Source: JAQVWU01 sp964628455
GTDB taxonomy: Bacteria > Bacillota > Clostridia > Oscillospirales > CAG-272
DNA length: 10,462 nucleotides
Direction: 5' to 3'
Assembly: GCA_964628455.1 (NCBI GenBank)
Contig: CAZVPD010000134.1
Coordinates: 1-10,462, forward strand
Position numbers and translations under genes: made by a program. Below are positions 1-7,345 of the stretch, one piece after another. Under the pieces are notes generated by a model. The model was not told the DNA's origin. It did not search any database and worked only from the letters and a program-made list of their open reading frames with translations. Every line of letters starts with the position of its first letter. Within the stretch, counting starts at the first letter, position 1.

Positions 1-231
1 ACAGCCAATACGGCTTCCGATACACCCGACCTGAAAATCAACATAAGCTGGACGGAAACGAACCTCAACGGGATCCTGTTCGAGGAGATACGCTTCATCA
101 ATTACAGTTTTTATGCCGTAGGAAGAAAAGGCGACAAAGGCGTCATATACGGTTCTCAGGACGGCACATCCTGGAAAGAGCTTTATATGACCGCCGACAA
201 CTGCACGATCACTTCCATAGCCGGTGAATGA
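1..231 (+). CDS. C-terminal end of an unidentified protein, possibly pseudopilin-like (partial, 5' end outside window)
   Basis: An open frame runs from base 1 to a TGA at 229-231 and gives the last 76 residues of a protein whose start lies upstream. The piece is polar and beta-rich in appearance. It includes FEEIRFINYSFYAVGRKGDK and then GSQDGTSWKELY, and ends in ITSIAGE. No membrane segment or catalytic motif is visible. The stop overlaps the ATG of the next gene (ATGA at 228-231), so the two are very likely cotranscribed and translationally coupled. Since the next gene is a prepilin, this may be the globular tail of another pilin-like subunit, because such genes often come in runs. That is inference from position only. 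The family is not recognised. Confidence 0.6.
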   Translation, partial: TANTASDTPDLKINISWTETNLNGILFEEIRFINYSFYAVGRKGDKGVIYGSQDGTSWKELYMTADNCTITSIAGE

Positions 232-842
232 CCGTGAATGATATGGATCGGATCATAAAAATACCGGTTTCCCGCCGAGGCTTCACCCTGCTCGAACTGC
301 TGATAGCACTCGTCGTTCTACTGCTTGTATTGACCCTCGGTTTTCAGCTTTTTTTCTATGTGTTCGGATCCTACGGCAAAAGCGAGGAAGACTGGATCGT
401 GCAGCGGGACGTGCGCACGGTCAGCGACCGGCTGGACAAAGAGCTGCAGACCGCCTATATTCTGGAGATCTACGCGTCGGAGCCCGCCGCGTTTGCGGCA
501 GACGACACCTTTTATTATATCTACCCGGAAGCGGGCGGGATATACCTGAGAAAGCCGAAAGAAACGTCGGGAAACCTCATCGCGGGCAGCACGATAGCCG
601 TAAAATATTCCTTTGACGATATCGGCAGTCCCAACGCGCTGCAGTACGAACTCACGGGCAGGGACCTGAAAACAAACACGGAGACCGTGTATGCCGTCCG
701 CGGGACCGTTCTGATCCTGAATCTTTCCCCCGGCAGGAGAATCAACGACTCCGCGCCGTCCGGAACCGTCGGAGCAAACGGGACCTGCATAAAATACAAA
801 ACCACGGCGGACGGGATCAAAGGCATGATCGACAGTAAATAA
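228..842 (+). CDS. Prepilin-type N-terminal cleavage/methylation domain protein (pseudopilin-like)
   Basis: This is a 204-residue type IV prepilin or pseudopilin-like protein. Residues 16-23 read RRGFTLLE, the classic prepilin peptidase site: cleavage is expected between G18 and F19, with N-methylation of F19, and E23 is the conserved Glu5 of the mature protein. A strongly hydrophobic helix follows to about residue 48 (LLIALVVLLLVLTLGFQLFF), as needed for membrane storage and filament assembly. The remaining roughly 150 residues are polar and would form the globular head. The 18-residue leader is basic and rather long, and inner starts at GTG 234 or ATG 243 would shorten it. The ATG at 228 is chosen because it overlaps the upstream stop. 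Its length resembles minor pseudopilins (GspJ/ComG type), but the subtype cannot be set. No pilus motor or peptidase gene is visible, so whether it acts in adhesion, secretion or DNA uptake is open. Confidence 0.85.
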   Translation: MTVNDMDRIIKIPVSRRGFTLLELLIALVVLLLVLTLGFQLFFYVFGSYGKSEEDWIVQRDVRTVSDRLDKELQTAYILEIYASEPAAFAADDTFYYIYPEAGGIYLRKPKETSGNLIAGSTIAVKYSFDDIGSPNALQYELTGRDLKTNTETVYAVRGTVLILNLSPGRRINDSAPSGTVGANGTCIKYKTTADGIKGMIDSK

Positions 843-860
843 CACGGAAAGCGGTCCAAT

Positions 861-1880
861 ATGATTTTAAAGACAAGTCCGGTCATCACGCGCTATCCGG
901 AAACAATACTCTCCCGTCACGACGTTCCCTACCCGTCCGCCCTGACTTTCAACGCGGGGATCGTCCGCCACGAAGGCAGGTATATCATGCTGTTCCGCAA
1001 CGACTACGGGTCGTATGAGGAACAGAGGCTGGACGGGACCAATATCGGCCTGGCCTACAGCGCCGACGGCCTGCACTGGGAGGTTCAGCCCGAACCCGTC
1101 TTCGACAAACACAATTTCGACGGCTTTACGGAGCCCGGCGAGGTCCTCCGCGCGTATGACCCCCGGATCACCCCTCTTGACGGCAGGTTTTACGTCAGTT
1201 TTGCCGTCGACACCCGCCACGGGGTCCGCGGAGCCTTTGCCGTGACCGACGATTTCAAAGAATACGGGATCCTGTCGATGTCGGTCCCCGACAACCGGAA
1301 CATGGTGCTCTTTCCGGAAAAGATCGGCGGGCGCTTTGTCAGGCTCGAGCGCCCTATGCCGGTCTATTCCCGCGGTGGACGCGACCTTTTCGACATATGG
1401 CTGTCGGAGTCGCCCGACCTTGTTTTCTGGGGAAAATCCCGGCTTGTCCTCGGCACGGAGGACGTGCCGTGGTGCAACGACAAGATCGGCCCGGGCGCGC
1501 CCCCGGTCAAAACCGATAGAGGCTGGCTCACGATCTTCCACGCCGTGGACACCGATCCGTCGAGGGGGAAAAACGGCTGGGAAAAAGAATGGAAAAAGCG
1601 CTATACCATCGGCGTCATGCTTCTTGACCTTCACGATCCGTCCAAAGTGACGGGCATTTCCCGTCTTCCGCTGATGGTCCCCGAAGGGAAAGCGGAACTG
1701 GAGGAGGGCATGCGCACCAACGCCCTTTTCCCCTGCGCCATGCTGCAGGATGACGACGGCACGGTGCGTATCTACTACAGCGCCGGAGACGCGGTGCTGC
1801 GCATGGCAACAGCCGGCGCGGAGGACCTGATCGCCCTCTGCACCGAAATACAACAGAAAAACAGGAGTCGTTATGTTTGA
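861..1880 (+). CDS. GH130 family beta-mannoside phosphorylase-like protein
   Basis: This 339-residue protein fits a complete glycoside hydrolase family 130 enzyme, a five-bladed beta-propeller. The family mostly performs reversible phosphorolysis of beta-mannosides, releasing alpha-mannose 1-phosphate; some members are hydrolases. The visible family blocks are FNAGIVRHEGRY (30-41), AYDPRIT with the expected catalytic Asp D100, DNRNMVLFPEKIGGRF (144-159), KIGPGAPPV (208-216), GWLTIFHA (221-228) and FPCAMLQDDDG (290-300). By recalled alignment with GH130 phosphorylases, R146, K208 and H227 fall at phosphate-contacting positions, which favours phosphorolysis over hydrolysis. YDPR together with FPxK(I)xG(K/R) resembles the mannooligosaccharide phosphorylase branch more than the mannosylglucose branch. 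There is no signal peptide, so it should be cytoplasmic, as expected for an enzyme using intracellular phosphate. The gene lies 18 bases after the prepilin gene and overlaps the rhamnosidase gene by 8 bases. The exact substrate linkage is unknown. Confidence 0.9.
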   Translation: MILKTSPVITRYPETILSRHDVPYPSALTFNAGIVRHEGRYIMLFRNDYGSYEEQRLDGTNIGLAYSADGLHWEVQPEPVFDKHNFDGFTEPGEVLRAYDPRITPLDGRFYVSFAVDTRHGVRGAFAVTDDFKEYGILSMSVPDNRNMVLFPEKIGGRFVRLERPMPVYSRGGRDLFDIWLSESPDLVFWGKSRLVLGTEDVPWCNDKIGPGAPPVKTDRGWLTIFHAVDTDPSRGKNGWEKEWKKRYTIGVMLLDLHDPSKVTGISRLPLMVPEGKAELEEGMRTNALFPCAMLQDDDGTVRIYYSAGDAVLRMATAGAEDLIALCTEIQQKNRSRYV

Positions 1881-4023
1881 AGGAATCTCTTTTATCAAGC
1901 CGGACAGGCCGTTCATCGCCGAATACAGGGACCGCAACCTTGCGCCGATGTTCCGGCGGAGCTTTTACGCGCCCCGCTGTAAAAAAGCGTCCCTGCGGGT
2001 CTGCGGTCTCGGTTACGGCTATTTCTGGCTCAACGGGCAGCGCGTTTCGGCCGATCTGTTCTGCGCGCCGGTCAGCGACTACAACAAAACGCTGTGGGTC
2101 CGCGAATACGACGTCACGGCCCTGCTGCGGGAAGGAACAAACCTCGCCGCGGCATGGTGCGGCAACGGCTGGTACAACGAATCGCTGATCACGTCCTGGC
2201 AGTTCGACAAAGGGGCCTGGCGGGACAACCCGAAATTCATACTGGAACTGACCGCCGACGGCAAAACGCTGCTGGCCAGCGACGCAGACTGGAAGTGCCG
2301 GCCCGACACCGCGGTGATCTTCAATCAGCTGCGCAGCGGCGAGTATTTCGACGCGCGTCTGTATGACCCCGAATGGAATATGCCCGGTTATGACGACAGC
2401 GCGTGGGAAAAAGCGGTCGCCGACACGAATCCCCCGGCCGGGAAATTCACGCCCCACACATGGGAAGCGGTTGCCGAGTGCGGGGAATATCCGGCAAAGT
2501 CCGTTCTTAAAGCGCCCGACGGTACCTGGGTCTTCGACATCGGCCAGAACATATCGGGTTACGCGCGGGTATGCTTCACCGGCGAAGAAGGGCAGCTTTT
2601 AACGTTCCGTTACGCCGAATGCCTGCACGAAGACGGCACGCTCGACGTCAACGGCATGCCCGGGCATTACAAGGTCAGCCCCTTTGAAACGGACATCATC
2701 CTGTGCAGCGGCAGACCTATATGCCGTACGCCGCTTTTCACCTACCACGGATTCCGTTACGTCTCGGTCGCGGGACTCGGGGAAAAACCGGACCTTTCGA
2801 TGATCACCGGCATCTTCGTTCATCAGGACGTGGAGGCCCTGACGTCTTTCGAGAGTTCGGACGAAGCGCTCAACCGATTATTCAGAATCGGACAGGCGGC
2901 CGTCCGGTCCAATCTGATGTATATGCCCACCGACTGCCCGACCAGGGAAAAACTCGGGTGGGCAAACGACGCGCAGGCGTCCGCGGAGCAGATGATGACC
3001 GATTTCGCGACGACCGGCTTTTTCCGCAAGTGGCTGGTCGATATCTGCGACGCCATGCGGGAGGACGGAGCCATGCCGGGCATCATACCGACCGCAGGCT
3101 GGGGCTACGAATGGGGCAACGGTCCCGTTTCGGACGGCGTGCTGTTTGAGGTGCCGTGGAGGCTGTACCAGTTCACGGGCGACACACAGCCGTTTTCCTG
3201 CGCGATGCCCTTTTTCAAACGCTATTTCAGCTATTATCTCTCGCGCTGCGGTCCGGACGGCATGACCGACTTCGGACTGGACGACTGGGCGCCGCCGCTG
3301 CCCGAATACGCGGATCATACGCCCGGAAAGTTCATCAACACCGCCCTTTATATCAAAATGCTGAAAATAGCGCTGCAGGCTGCGCGGCTTACGGGGAACG
3401 GAGCGGACTCGGCGGATTTTGAAACCGAACTCCTGCGCATGTCGGAGTTTTTCCGGGAGAACTGGCTGAATGCCGACGGCAGCTGCGCGGCCGATACGCA
3501 GACGGCAGCCGCCATGACCGTATTCCTCGAACTGTGGGACGAAAACGGCATCGAACCGCTGAAAAAGCAGCTCATGAGGCTGATCGAACGCAGAAACTTC
3601 CATCATACCTGCGGCATGGTCGGTCTGCGCTATCTGTATCCGGCGCTTGACCGATGCGGACTGCAGGAATACGCTTACAGGATCCTGACGGCCGAAGGCT
3701 ACCCGGGCTATAAAGTCTGGCTTGAAAAGGACGCGACGACCTTATGGGAGACATGGCACGGCGAAACGTCCAAGAACCACCATATGTATTCGAGCTTCAT
3801 GTGCTGGATGATCAATTCCATCGCCGGCATCAACCTCTCTTTTGAAGACCCGGCGTACCGCACGGTCGAACTGAAGCCTTTTCTGCCGTCGGAACTCGGT
3901 TGGGTGAAAGCGTCCATGAAAACGCCTTTCGGAACGGTCAGGACCGAATGGAGCCGCAAAGAAGACGGCACACCGGTTTTTTCCTATTCCGTCCCCGAAG
4001 GCATACGCGTCATCAGGCATTAA
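1873..4023 (+). CDS. GH78 alpha-L-rhamnosidase
   Basis: This 716-residue inverting alpha-L-rhamnosidase removes terminal L-rhamnose from glycans or glycosides. Its order matches the GH78 plan: an N-terminal beta-sandwich (about 20-180, with YFWLNGQRV and GNGWYN), a concanavalin-like domain (about 200-318, FDIGQNISGY), an (alpha/alpha)6 barrel (about 322-650) and a short C-terminal beta domain (about 655-716). The signature DCPTREKLGWANDAQ spans 354-368. E359 is the expected general acid, with D354 and D367 alongside. TTLWE at 622-626 supplies E626, the probable general base, and NHHM at 635-638 is the usual barrel histidine motif. It is shorter than many GH78 enzymes of 900 or more residues and lacks extra N-terminal modules. 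No signal peptide is present, so it likely acts on imported oligosaccharides. The ATG at 1873 has AGGAG at 1863-1867 and lies inside the end of the GH130 gene, giving a coupled pair. The aglycone cannot be predicted. Confidence 0.94.
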   Translation: MFEGISFIKPDRPFIAEYRDRNLAPMFRRSFYAPRCKKASLRVCGLGYGYFWLNGQRVSADLFCAPVSDYNKTLWVREYDVTALLREGTNLAAAWCGNGWYNESLITSWQFDKGAWRDNPKFILELTADGKTLLASDADWKCRPDTAVIFNQLRSGEYFDARLYDPEWNMPGYDDSAWEKAVADTNPPAGKFTPHTWEAVAECGEYPAKSVLKAPDGTWVFDIGQNISGYARVCFTGEEGQLLTFRYAECLHEDGTLDVNGMPGHYKVSPFETDIILCSGRPICRTPLFTYHGFRYVSVAGLGEKPDLSMITGIFVHQDVEALTSFESSDEALNRLFRIGQAAVRSNLMYMPTDCPTREKLGWANDAQASAEQMMTDFATTGFFRKWLVDICDAMREDGAMPGIIPTAGWGYEWGNGPVSDGVLFEVPWRLYQFTGDTQPFSCAMPFFKRYFSYYLSRCGPDGMTDFGLDDWAPPLPEYADHTPGKFINTALYIKMLKIALQAARLTGNGADSADFETELLRMSEFFRENWLNADGSCAADTQTAAAMTVFLELWDENGIEPLKKQLMRLIERRNFHHTCGMVGLRYLYPALDRCGLQEYAYRILTAEGYPGYKVWLEKDATTLWETWHGETSKNHHMYSSFMCWMINSIAGINLSFEDPAYRTVELKPFLPSELGWVKASMKTPFGTVRTEWSRKEDGTPVFSYSVPEGIRVIRH

Positions 4024-4034
4024 AACAAAAAGAA

Positions 4035-4064
4035 ACGGCCGCTGTCCGCAAAGGCAGCGGCCGT
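4035..4064 (+). terminator. GC-rich hairpin, probable transcription terminator after the rhamnosidase gene
   Basis: ACGGCCGCTG (4035-4044) pairs perfectly with CAGCGGCCGT (4055-4064) across a 10-base loop, starting 12 bases after the rhamnosidase TAA. The following bases, GCTTTATAC, are only a weak U-tract on this strand; a T6 run comes later at 4087-4092. The A-rich stretch before the stem (4022-4035) would form a good U-tract on the opposite strand, but no minus-strand gene ends here. Its position between a gene end and a strong promoter supports a terminator that separates two transcription units, though it may be leaky. Confidence 0.65.
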
Positions 4065-4103
4065 GCTTTATACAGTCCGGCGCATCTTTTTTATCCCATG
4101 TCA

Positions 4104-4131
4104 TTGACAATCGGAACGAATGATATATAAT
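4104..4131 (+). promoter_or_regulatory. Consensus sigma-A (sigma-70 type) promoter
   Basis: TTGACA at 4104-4109 and TATAAT at 4126-4131 both match the consensus perfectly, with a 16-base spacer. Transcription should start near 4138, giving a leader of about 45 bases before the M24 gene ATG at 4183. The region around it is distinctly AT-rich (4085-4165) within GC-rich DNA, and a T6 run lies just upstream at 4087-4092. This is the only clear promoter in the window and probably drives the whole unit from 4183 to beyond the window end. Confidence 0.85.
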
Positions 4132-4147
4132 AAAACTGTATATTATA
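4126..4147. repeat. AT-rich inverted repeat overlapping the -10 box and start site (possible operator)
   Basis: TATAATA at 4126-4132 and TATTATA at 4141-4147 are perfect 7-base inverted copies around an 8-base spacer. They cover the -10 element and the expected start point. A repressor bound here would block the promoter. AT-rich DNA yields such repeats easily by chance, so this is only a candidate, and no regulator gene is visible nearby. Confidence 0.25.
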
Positions 4148-4182
4148 ATCAACCGCATAAAAACCGAAAGGGGATTTAGTTT

Positions 4183-5352
4183 ATGGCATACTATAACAGA
4201 ACCGAACACGACGCGAGGCGCGAGAAATTCGCGGCGTATCTGCGCGGCAGGGAAATCGACTTCGGACTTGTCTATTACGACGAGACCAACGTGGCAAACG
4301 GCTGGTATCTGACCGGCTGGTGCCCGCAGTTTGAGAGCGGATGCGTGCTGGTCTCTTCGGACGGAAGGGCGATGATCCTCGGCGGACCGGAAAGCGAGCC
4401 CTTCGCGCGTCAGGAAAGCGCGGTCGCCGAAACCCGCAACCTGCCGGTGTTCATGGTCCCGGACGAGGAATACCCGAACGCGACGATCATCAGTTTCGGC
4501 CGGCTGTTCGACGAACTCGCATCGGGCGGAAAAGTCAGGCGCGTCGGCATAGCGGGCATGGATTCCATGCCCTACGGGATCCATAAGGCGATAGCCGAAG
4601 CCTTCAAAGGCGTCGAACTGATCGATATCACCGATGATTTTCTCGAATACCGCGTCGTCAAGAGCGACTGGGAAAGGGCCCAGATCAGAAAAGCGTTTTC
4701 GCTTGCGGACCTTTCCTATGACGCGATGGCCGCAAAAATCGCACCCGGCGTATACGAATACGAAGTCGCGGCGGCAGGCGAGGCGGCAGCCCGCAGCAGC
4801 GGGGCGGAGAGCTTCGCCTTTAAAGCCATTGTCGGCAGCGGAACACGCGCAAACGCGGTCGTGCCCACCGCGTCCAACAAGCGGATGCAGGCCGGTGAAA
4901 CCGTCATGCTCGGGCTGGCCCCCCGCTTCATGGGCTATACGGGGGTGTTCGGCCACACGCTTCCCGTCGGCGGACAGTATACCCCCGCCCAGGCGGACGC
5001 GGTCAAGCGTATGAAGGAAGTGCTGGAGATGACGCGCGACCGGCTGCTGCCGGGCATGACCGGACGTGAACTCGATAAATTCGGACGCGCCCATTACGAA
5101 AAACACGGCCTTACGCGCTATATCGTATGCCCGTTCGCGCATACCATCGGTCTGATGGAAGCGGAAGCGCCCTTCTTCGGCCCCAACAGCGACGTCGTCA
5201 TCGTGCCGGGCATGGCTGTCTGCGTCGATATCAGCTTCTTCGGGCATCCTGCGCTCAACGGGATGCGCATCGAAACGGGATACGAGATCACCGAAAAAGG
5301 TCCGGTCCCCTTCTCCCCGAAAATGGACAAAATACTCCTGAGCGGAATATAA
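4183..5352 (+). CDS. M24 (creatinase/aminopeptidase P fold) family protein with degenerate metal site
   Basis: This 389-residue protein has the two-domain plan of aminopeptidase P, prolidase and creatinase: an N-terminal creatinase-like domain (about 8-155, DFGLVYYDETNVANGWYLTG near 26-45) and a pita-bread catalytic domain (about 162-375). Family landmarks are VKSDWERAQIRKA (159-171), IVGSGTRANAVVP (216-228), GYTGVFGHTLPVGG (251-264), HTIGL (320-324), PGMAVCVDI (342-350) and MRIETGYEITEKG (361-373). By recalled alignment, the five usual metal ligands D, D, H, E, E become G244, V255, H320, D349 and E364, and the substrate His becomes T229. A standard dinuclear metal peptidase is therefore unlikely; creatinase shows that this fold can work without metal. 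The start has a good ribosome site (GAAAGGGGA, 4166-4174), and the gene is first behind the strong promoter. It could be an amidinohydrolase-like enzyme, a lyase or a non-catalytic binder. Confidence 0.85.
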   Translation: MAYYNRTEHDARREKFAAYLRGREIDFGLVYYDETNVANGWYLTGWCPQFESGCVLVSSDGRAMILGGPESEPFARQESAVAETRNLPVFMVPDEEYPNATIISFGRLFDELASGGKVRRVGIAGMDSMPYGIHKAIAEAFKGVELIDITDDFLEYRVVKSDWERAQIRKAFSLADLSYDAMAAKIAPGVYEYEVAAAGEAAARSSGAESFAFKAIVGSGTRANAVVPTASNKRMQAGETVMLGLAPRFMGYTGVFGHTLPVGGQYTPAQADAVKRMKEVLEMTRDRLLPGMTGRELDKFGRAHYEKHGLTRYIVCPFAHTIGLMEAEAPFFGPNSDVVIVPGMAVCVDISFFGHPALNGMRIETGYEITEKGPVPFSPKMDKILLSGI

Positions 5353-5412
5353 CCGCAAAACAAAAGAAGTCACCCGCCTTCAATAAACCTGTCGCCGATC
5401 ACGGAGGGCCTT

Positions 5413-6879
5413 ATGAAAAGAGCATTCGCTTTTATACTCATATCCGCGCTGGCATTTTTACAGGCAGCATGTTCCGGGACAGACGCAGCCCCGGCTGAAC
5501 CGGCCGAAACAACCGCTCCGGCCGCGGCGGAAACCGAGGCCGCCGACGAGTGGGGGCGTCCCATCCTCGAGGACAGCCTTCCCGCCGACCTCGACTATGA
5601 AGGACTCGATTTCAATCTTCTCCTCCGCGAGGGCAGCTGGGCTTACGAATTCGCCGCGGAAGAAGAGAACGGCGACATCGTCAACGATGCCGTATTCCGC
5701 CGCAATCAGACCGTGGAGGAGCGGCTGAATATCACACTCAACCTGCTTTACGGCCCCCTGGATTTTATCCCGATGGTCAAGAGCAGCGTGATGGCCGGGG
5801 ACATGGCCTACGACATGTGCGCGGTCTACATGTATGTCGGGGCCAAAAGCGCGACAAACGGACTTTTTTACAATATGCTGGAGATCCCCCACATCGATTT
5901 TGACAAAAGATGGTGGAACAGCAGCTTTACAGACGAGATGACACTCAACGGCAGACTGTATTTCGTCATGGGCGACGCGAACTTCGACGCGATCCAGGGC
6001 ATCTACACGATGTATTACAATGCGGACCTGCTTAAAGACTATCTCGGCGACAAGGACCTGTACCAGACGGTATACGACGGCAAATGGACCATCGACACCC
6101 TGCGGGAGATCGTTTCGGTCTGTTATGCCGACCTCAACGGGGACAACAATGTCGGCGAGGAGGACTTTTTCGGTTACGGCGCGTCCACCGCGTCGCTGAT
6201 CGACGGGTATACCTTTGCCTGCGCCGACCCCGTCACCACGAGAAACGCGGAAGGCATTCCCGAACTGACGTTCGGCGGTGAACGCACGGTCGCGATGACC
6301 GAAAAACTCTATCAGCTGCTCTTCGAAACGAACGGCGCGATCGGCGGATATTATACCGCGGAGTCCGCCGTCCTGATGTTCAACAAATTCCTGAAAAGCG
6401 AACTGATCTTTCTGATGCGCTCGCCCGGTTTTTCCGCTTCCCTGCGGGACTTCAAACAGGAATACGGGATCCTGCCCGTTCCGAAACTTTATGAAACCGA
6501 CGATTACAAAACCACGCCGAACGACGGCTGTTCGCTGTTCGCCGTTCTGTCGACCTGCGGCAAGACCGAACTGACCGGCGCGGCCCTGGAACTGTTCGCG
6601 GCGGAATCGTACCGGCAGCTGATCCCCCAGTATTACGAAGTGGTCATGAAGGTGAAATATCTCCGGACCGACGCCGCTTCCGCGATGTATGATTTTATCC
6701 TCGGATCGGTCGGCTACAACTTCGGCATGGTCCACACGGGCAGCATCAACCATGAGGTTTCCATCATACGCGAACTGCTCGCCGCCAGAAGCGGGGATTT
6801 TATGTCCGCGTGGGAAAAGAAGAAGACGGCGTCCCAGCGCAACCTCGACAAACTGATCGAAGGCTATTTCGCGGAATGA
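5413..6879 (+). CDS. ABC transporter extracellular solute-binding lipoprotein (sugar-type)
   Basis: This 488-residue protein is a probable extracellular solute-binding protein of a carbohydrate ABC importer, anchored to the membrane by lipid. Residues 1-20 form a lipoprotein signal (MKR, hydrophobic core, then LQAAC) with C20 as the lipidation site; Q at -3 is unusual, with Leu at -4. A low-complexity Ala/Thr/Pro/Glu linker (about 24-45) follows, then the body. Typical binding-protein features are NDAVFRRNQTVEERLNITL (91-109), RWWNSSFTDEMTLNGRLYFVMGD (166-188), the YYNADLL helix start (201-207) and YGILPVPKL (351-359). A dockerin/EF-hand-like calcium loop, DLNGDNNVGEED (240-251), sits in the middle, as seen in related Gram-positive binding proteins. 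GGAGGG (5403-5408) lies just before the ATG. The gene follows the M24 gene by 60 bases. No permease or ATPase gene is present in the window, so its partners lie elsewhere. Confidence 0.85.
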   Translation: MKRAFAFILISALAFLQAACSGTDAAPAEPAETTAPAAAETEAADEWGRPILEDSLPADLDYEGLDFNLLLREGSWAYEFAAEEENGDIVNDAVFRRNQTVEERLNITLNLLYGPLDFIPMVKSSVMAGDMAYDMCAVYMYVGAKSATNGLFYNMLEIPHIDFDKRWWNSSFTDEMTLNGRLYFVMGDANFDAIQGIYTMYYNADLLKDYLGDKDLYQTVYDGKWTIDTLREIVSVCYADLNGDNNVGEEDFFGYGASTASLIDGYTFACADPVTTRNAEGIPELTFGGERTVAMTEKLYQLLFETNGAIGGYYTAESAVLMFNKFLKSELIFLMRSPGFSASLRDFKQEYGILPVPKLYETDDYKTTPNDGCSLFAVLSTCGKTELTGAALELFAAESYRQLIPQYYEVVMKVKYLRTDAASAMYDFILGSVGYNFGMVHTGSINHEVSIIRELLAARSGDFMSAWEKKKTASQRNLDKLIEGYFAE

Positions 6880-6894
6880 CCCGCGGCAGCCGGC

Positions 6895-6925
6895 AAAAAG
6901 AAAAATAAAAGAAAAAAAAAGAAAG
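6895..6925 (+). other. A-rich, nearly all-purine leader upstream of the ASRT gene
   Basis: Apart from a single T at 6906, all 31 bases are A or G, mostly A, directly before the ribosome site of the next gene and 16 bases after the lipoprotein stop. Unstructured A-rich leaders can raise translation. It is not a + strand terminator, since no U-tract is present. It contrasts sharply with the GC-rich surroundings. Confidence 0.5.
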
Positions 6926-6930
6926 GTGAT
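6922..6930 (+). promoter_or_regulatory. Strong ribosome binding site that fixes the ASRT gene start at 6938
   Basis: AAAGGTGAT closely matches the anti-Shine-Dalgarno complement and ends 7 bases before ATG 6938. An in-frame GTG at 6926 lies inside this site and would add four residues, so it is rejected as the start. Confidence 0.85.
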
Positions 6931-6937
6931 ACACAGG

Positions 6938-7306
6938 ATGAATACCGAACAGGGCAAAAAAAACTGGGTCTTCTGCGACGGAGACCTCCCCCCGAAAACC
7001 GAAGGTCCGCTCGAGGCGCACGAGTCGCTGATGATCGTCAACCTCACGGACGAGGACGCGGAGATAAGAACGGCCGTTCTGTTTGAAGACAAGGATCCGG
7101 TCGAAAACATCGTGCTGCGCGTTCCCGCTAAAAGGGTGAAGTGCTTCCGTCTGGACGGTCCGATAGGCGATACCGGATACAGAATACCGTTCGGCCAGTA
7201 TGCCCTCTCCCTCTGCAGCAGCCAGCCCGTCTTTGCCGTTTTCGGCCGGCTCGATACCCGCCAGCCGAACCTCGCCTATTATACGGTGCAGGGCCATTCG
7301 TACTGA
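6938..7306 (+). CDS. Sensory rhodopsin transducer (ASRT) family protein, putative small-molecule binding
   Basis: This 122-residue single-domain protein closely follows the pattern of the Anabaena sensory rhodopsin transducer as I recall it. It has an N-terminal W...DGDLPP segment, then HESLMIVNLTDEDAEI, then a strand with FEDKDPVENIVLRVPAKRVKCFRL, a Pro-containing segment (YRIPFGQY), and SSQPVFAVFGRLDTRQPN near the C-terminus. The paired VPA(K/R)R.K and RLD.RQ motifs are highly characteristic. The family forms a small beta-sandwich that assembles into multimers, and it has been proposed to bind small molecules, with many members found near sugar genes. No rhodopsin gene is visible, so the family name does not describe the role here. 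Placed between a sugar-binding lipoprotein and putative glycosidases, it may sense or bind a sugar, or act as an accessory subunit of the enzymes. No signal peptide or membrane segment is seen. The family call is firm; the function is inferred. Confidence 0.88.
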   Translation: MNTEQGKKNWVFCDGDLPPKTEGPLEAHESLMIVNLTDEDAEIRTAVLFEDKDPVENIVLRVPAKRVKCFRLDGPIGDTGYRIPFGQYALSLCSSQPVFAVFGRLDTRQPNLAYYTVQGHSY

Positions 7307-7345
7307 TCACACCGGAACGGTACGGATCAGCCTGCCGGAAAACAC

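Noticed and set aside
4144..4149. Second TATAAT as another promoter -10
   Set aside because: No acceptable -35 lies 15-19 bases upstream; it is better read as part of the AT-rich repeat.
3742..5373. Long open frame on the minus strand (543 codons), with others at 5458-7110 and 867-1937
   Set aside because: These lie opposite well-supported genes with clear family motifs. Their products are rich in Arg, Val, His and Phe with no recognisable domain, as expected from the antisense of GC-rich codons.
7304..7329. TGATC...GATCA inverted repeat after the ASRT gene as a terminator
   Set aside because: The stem is only five bases, with no U-tract, and the next gene has its own ribosome site in apparent continuity.
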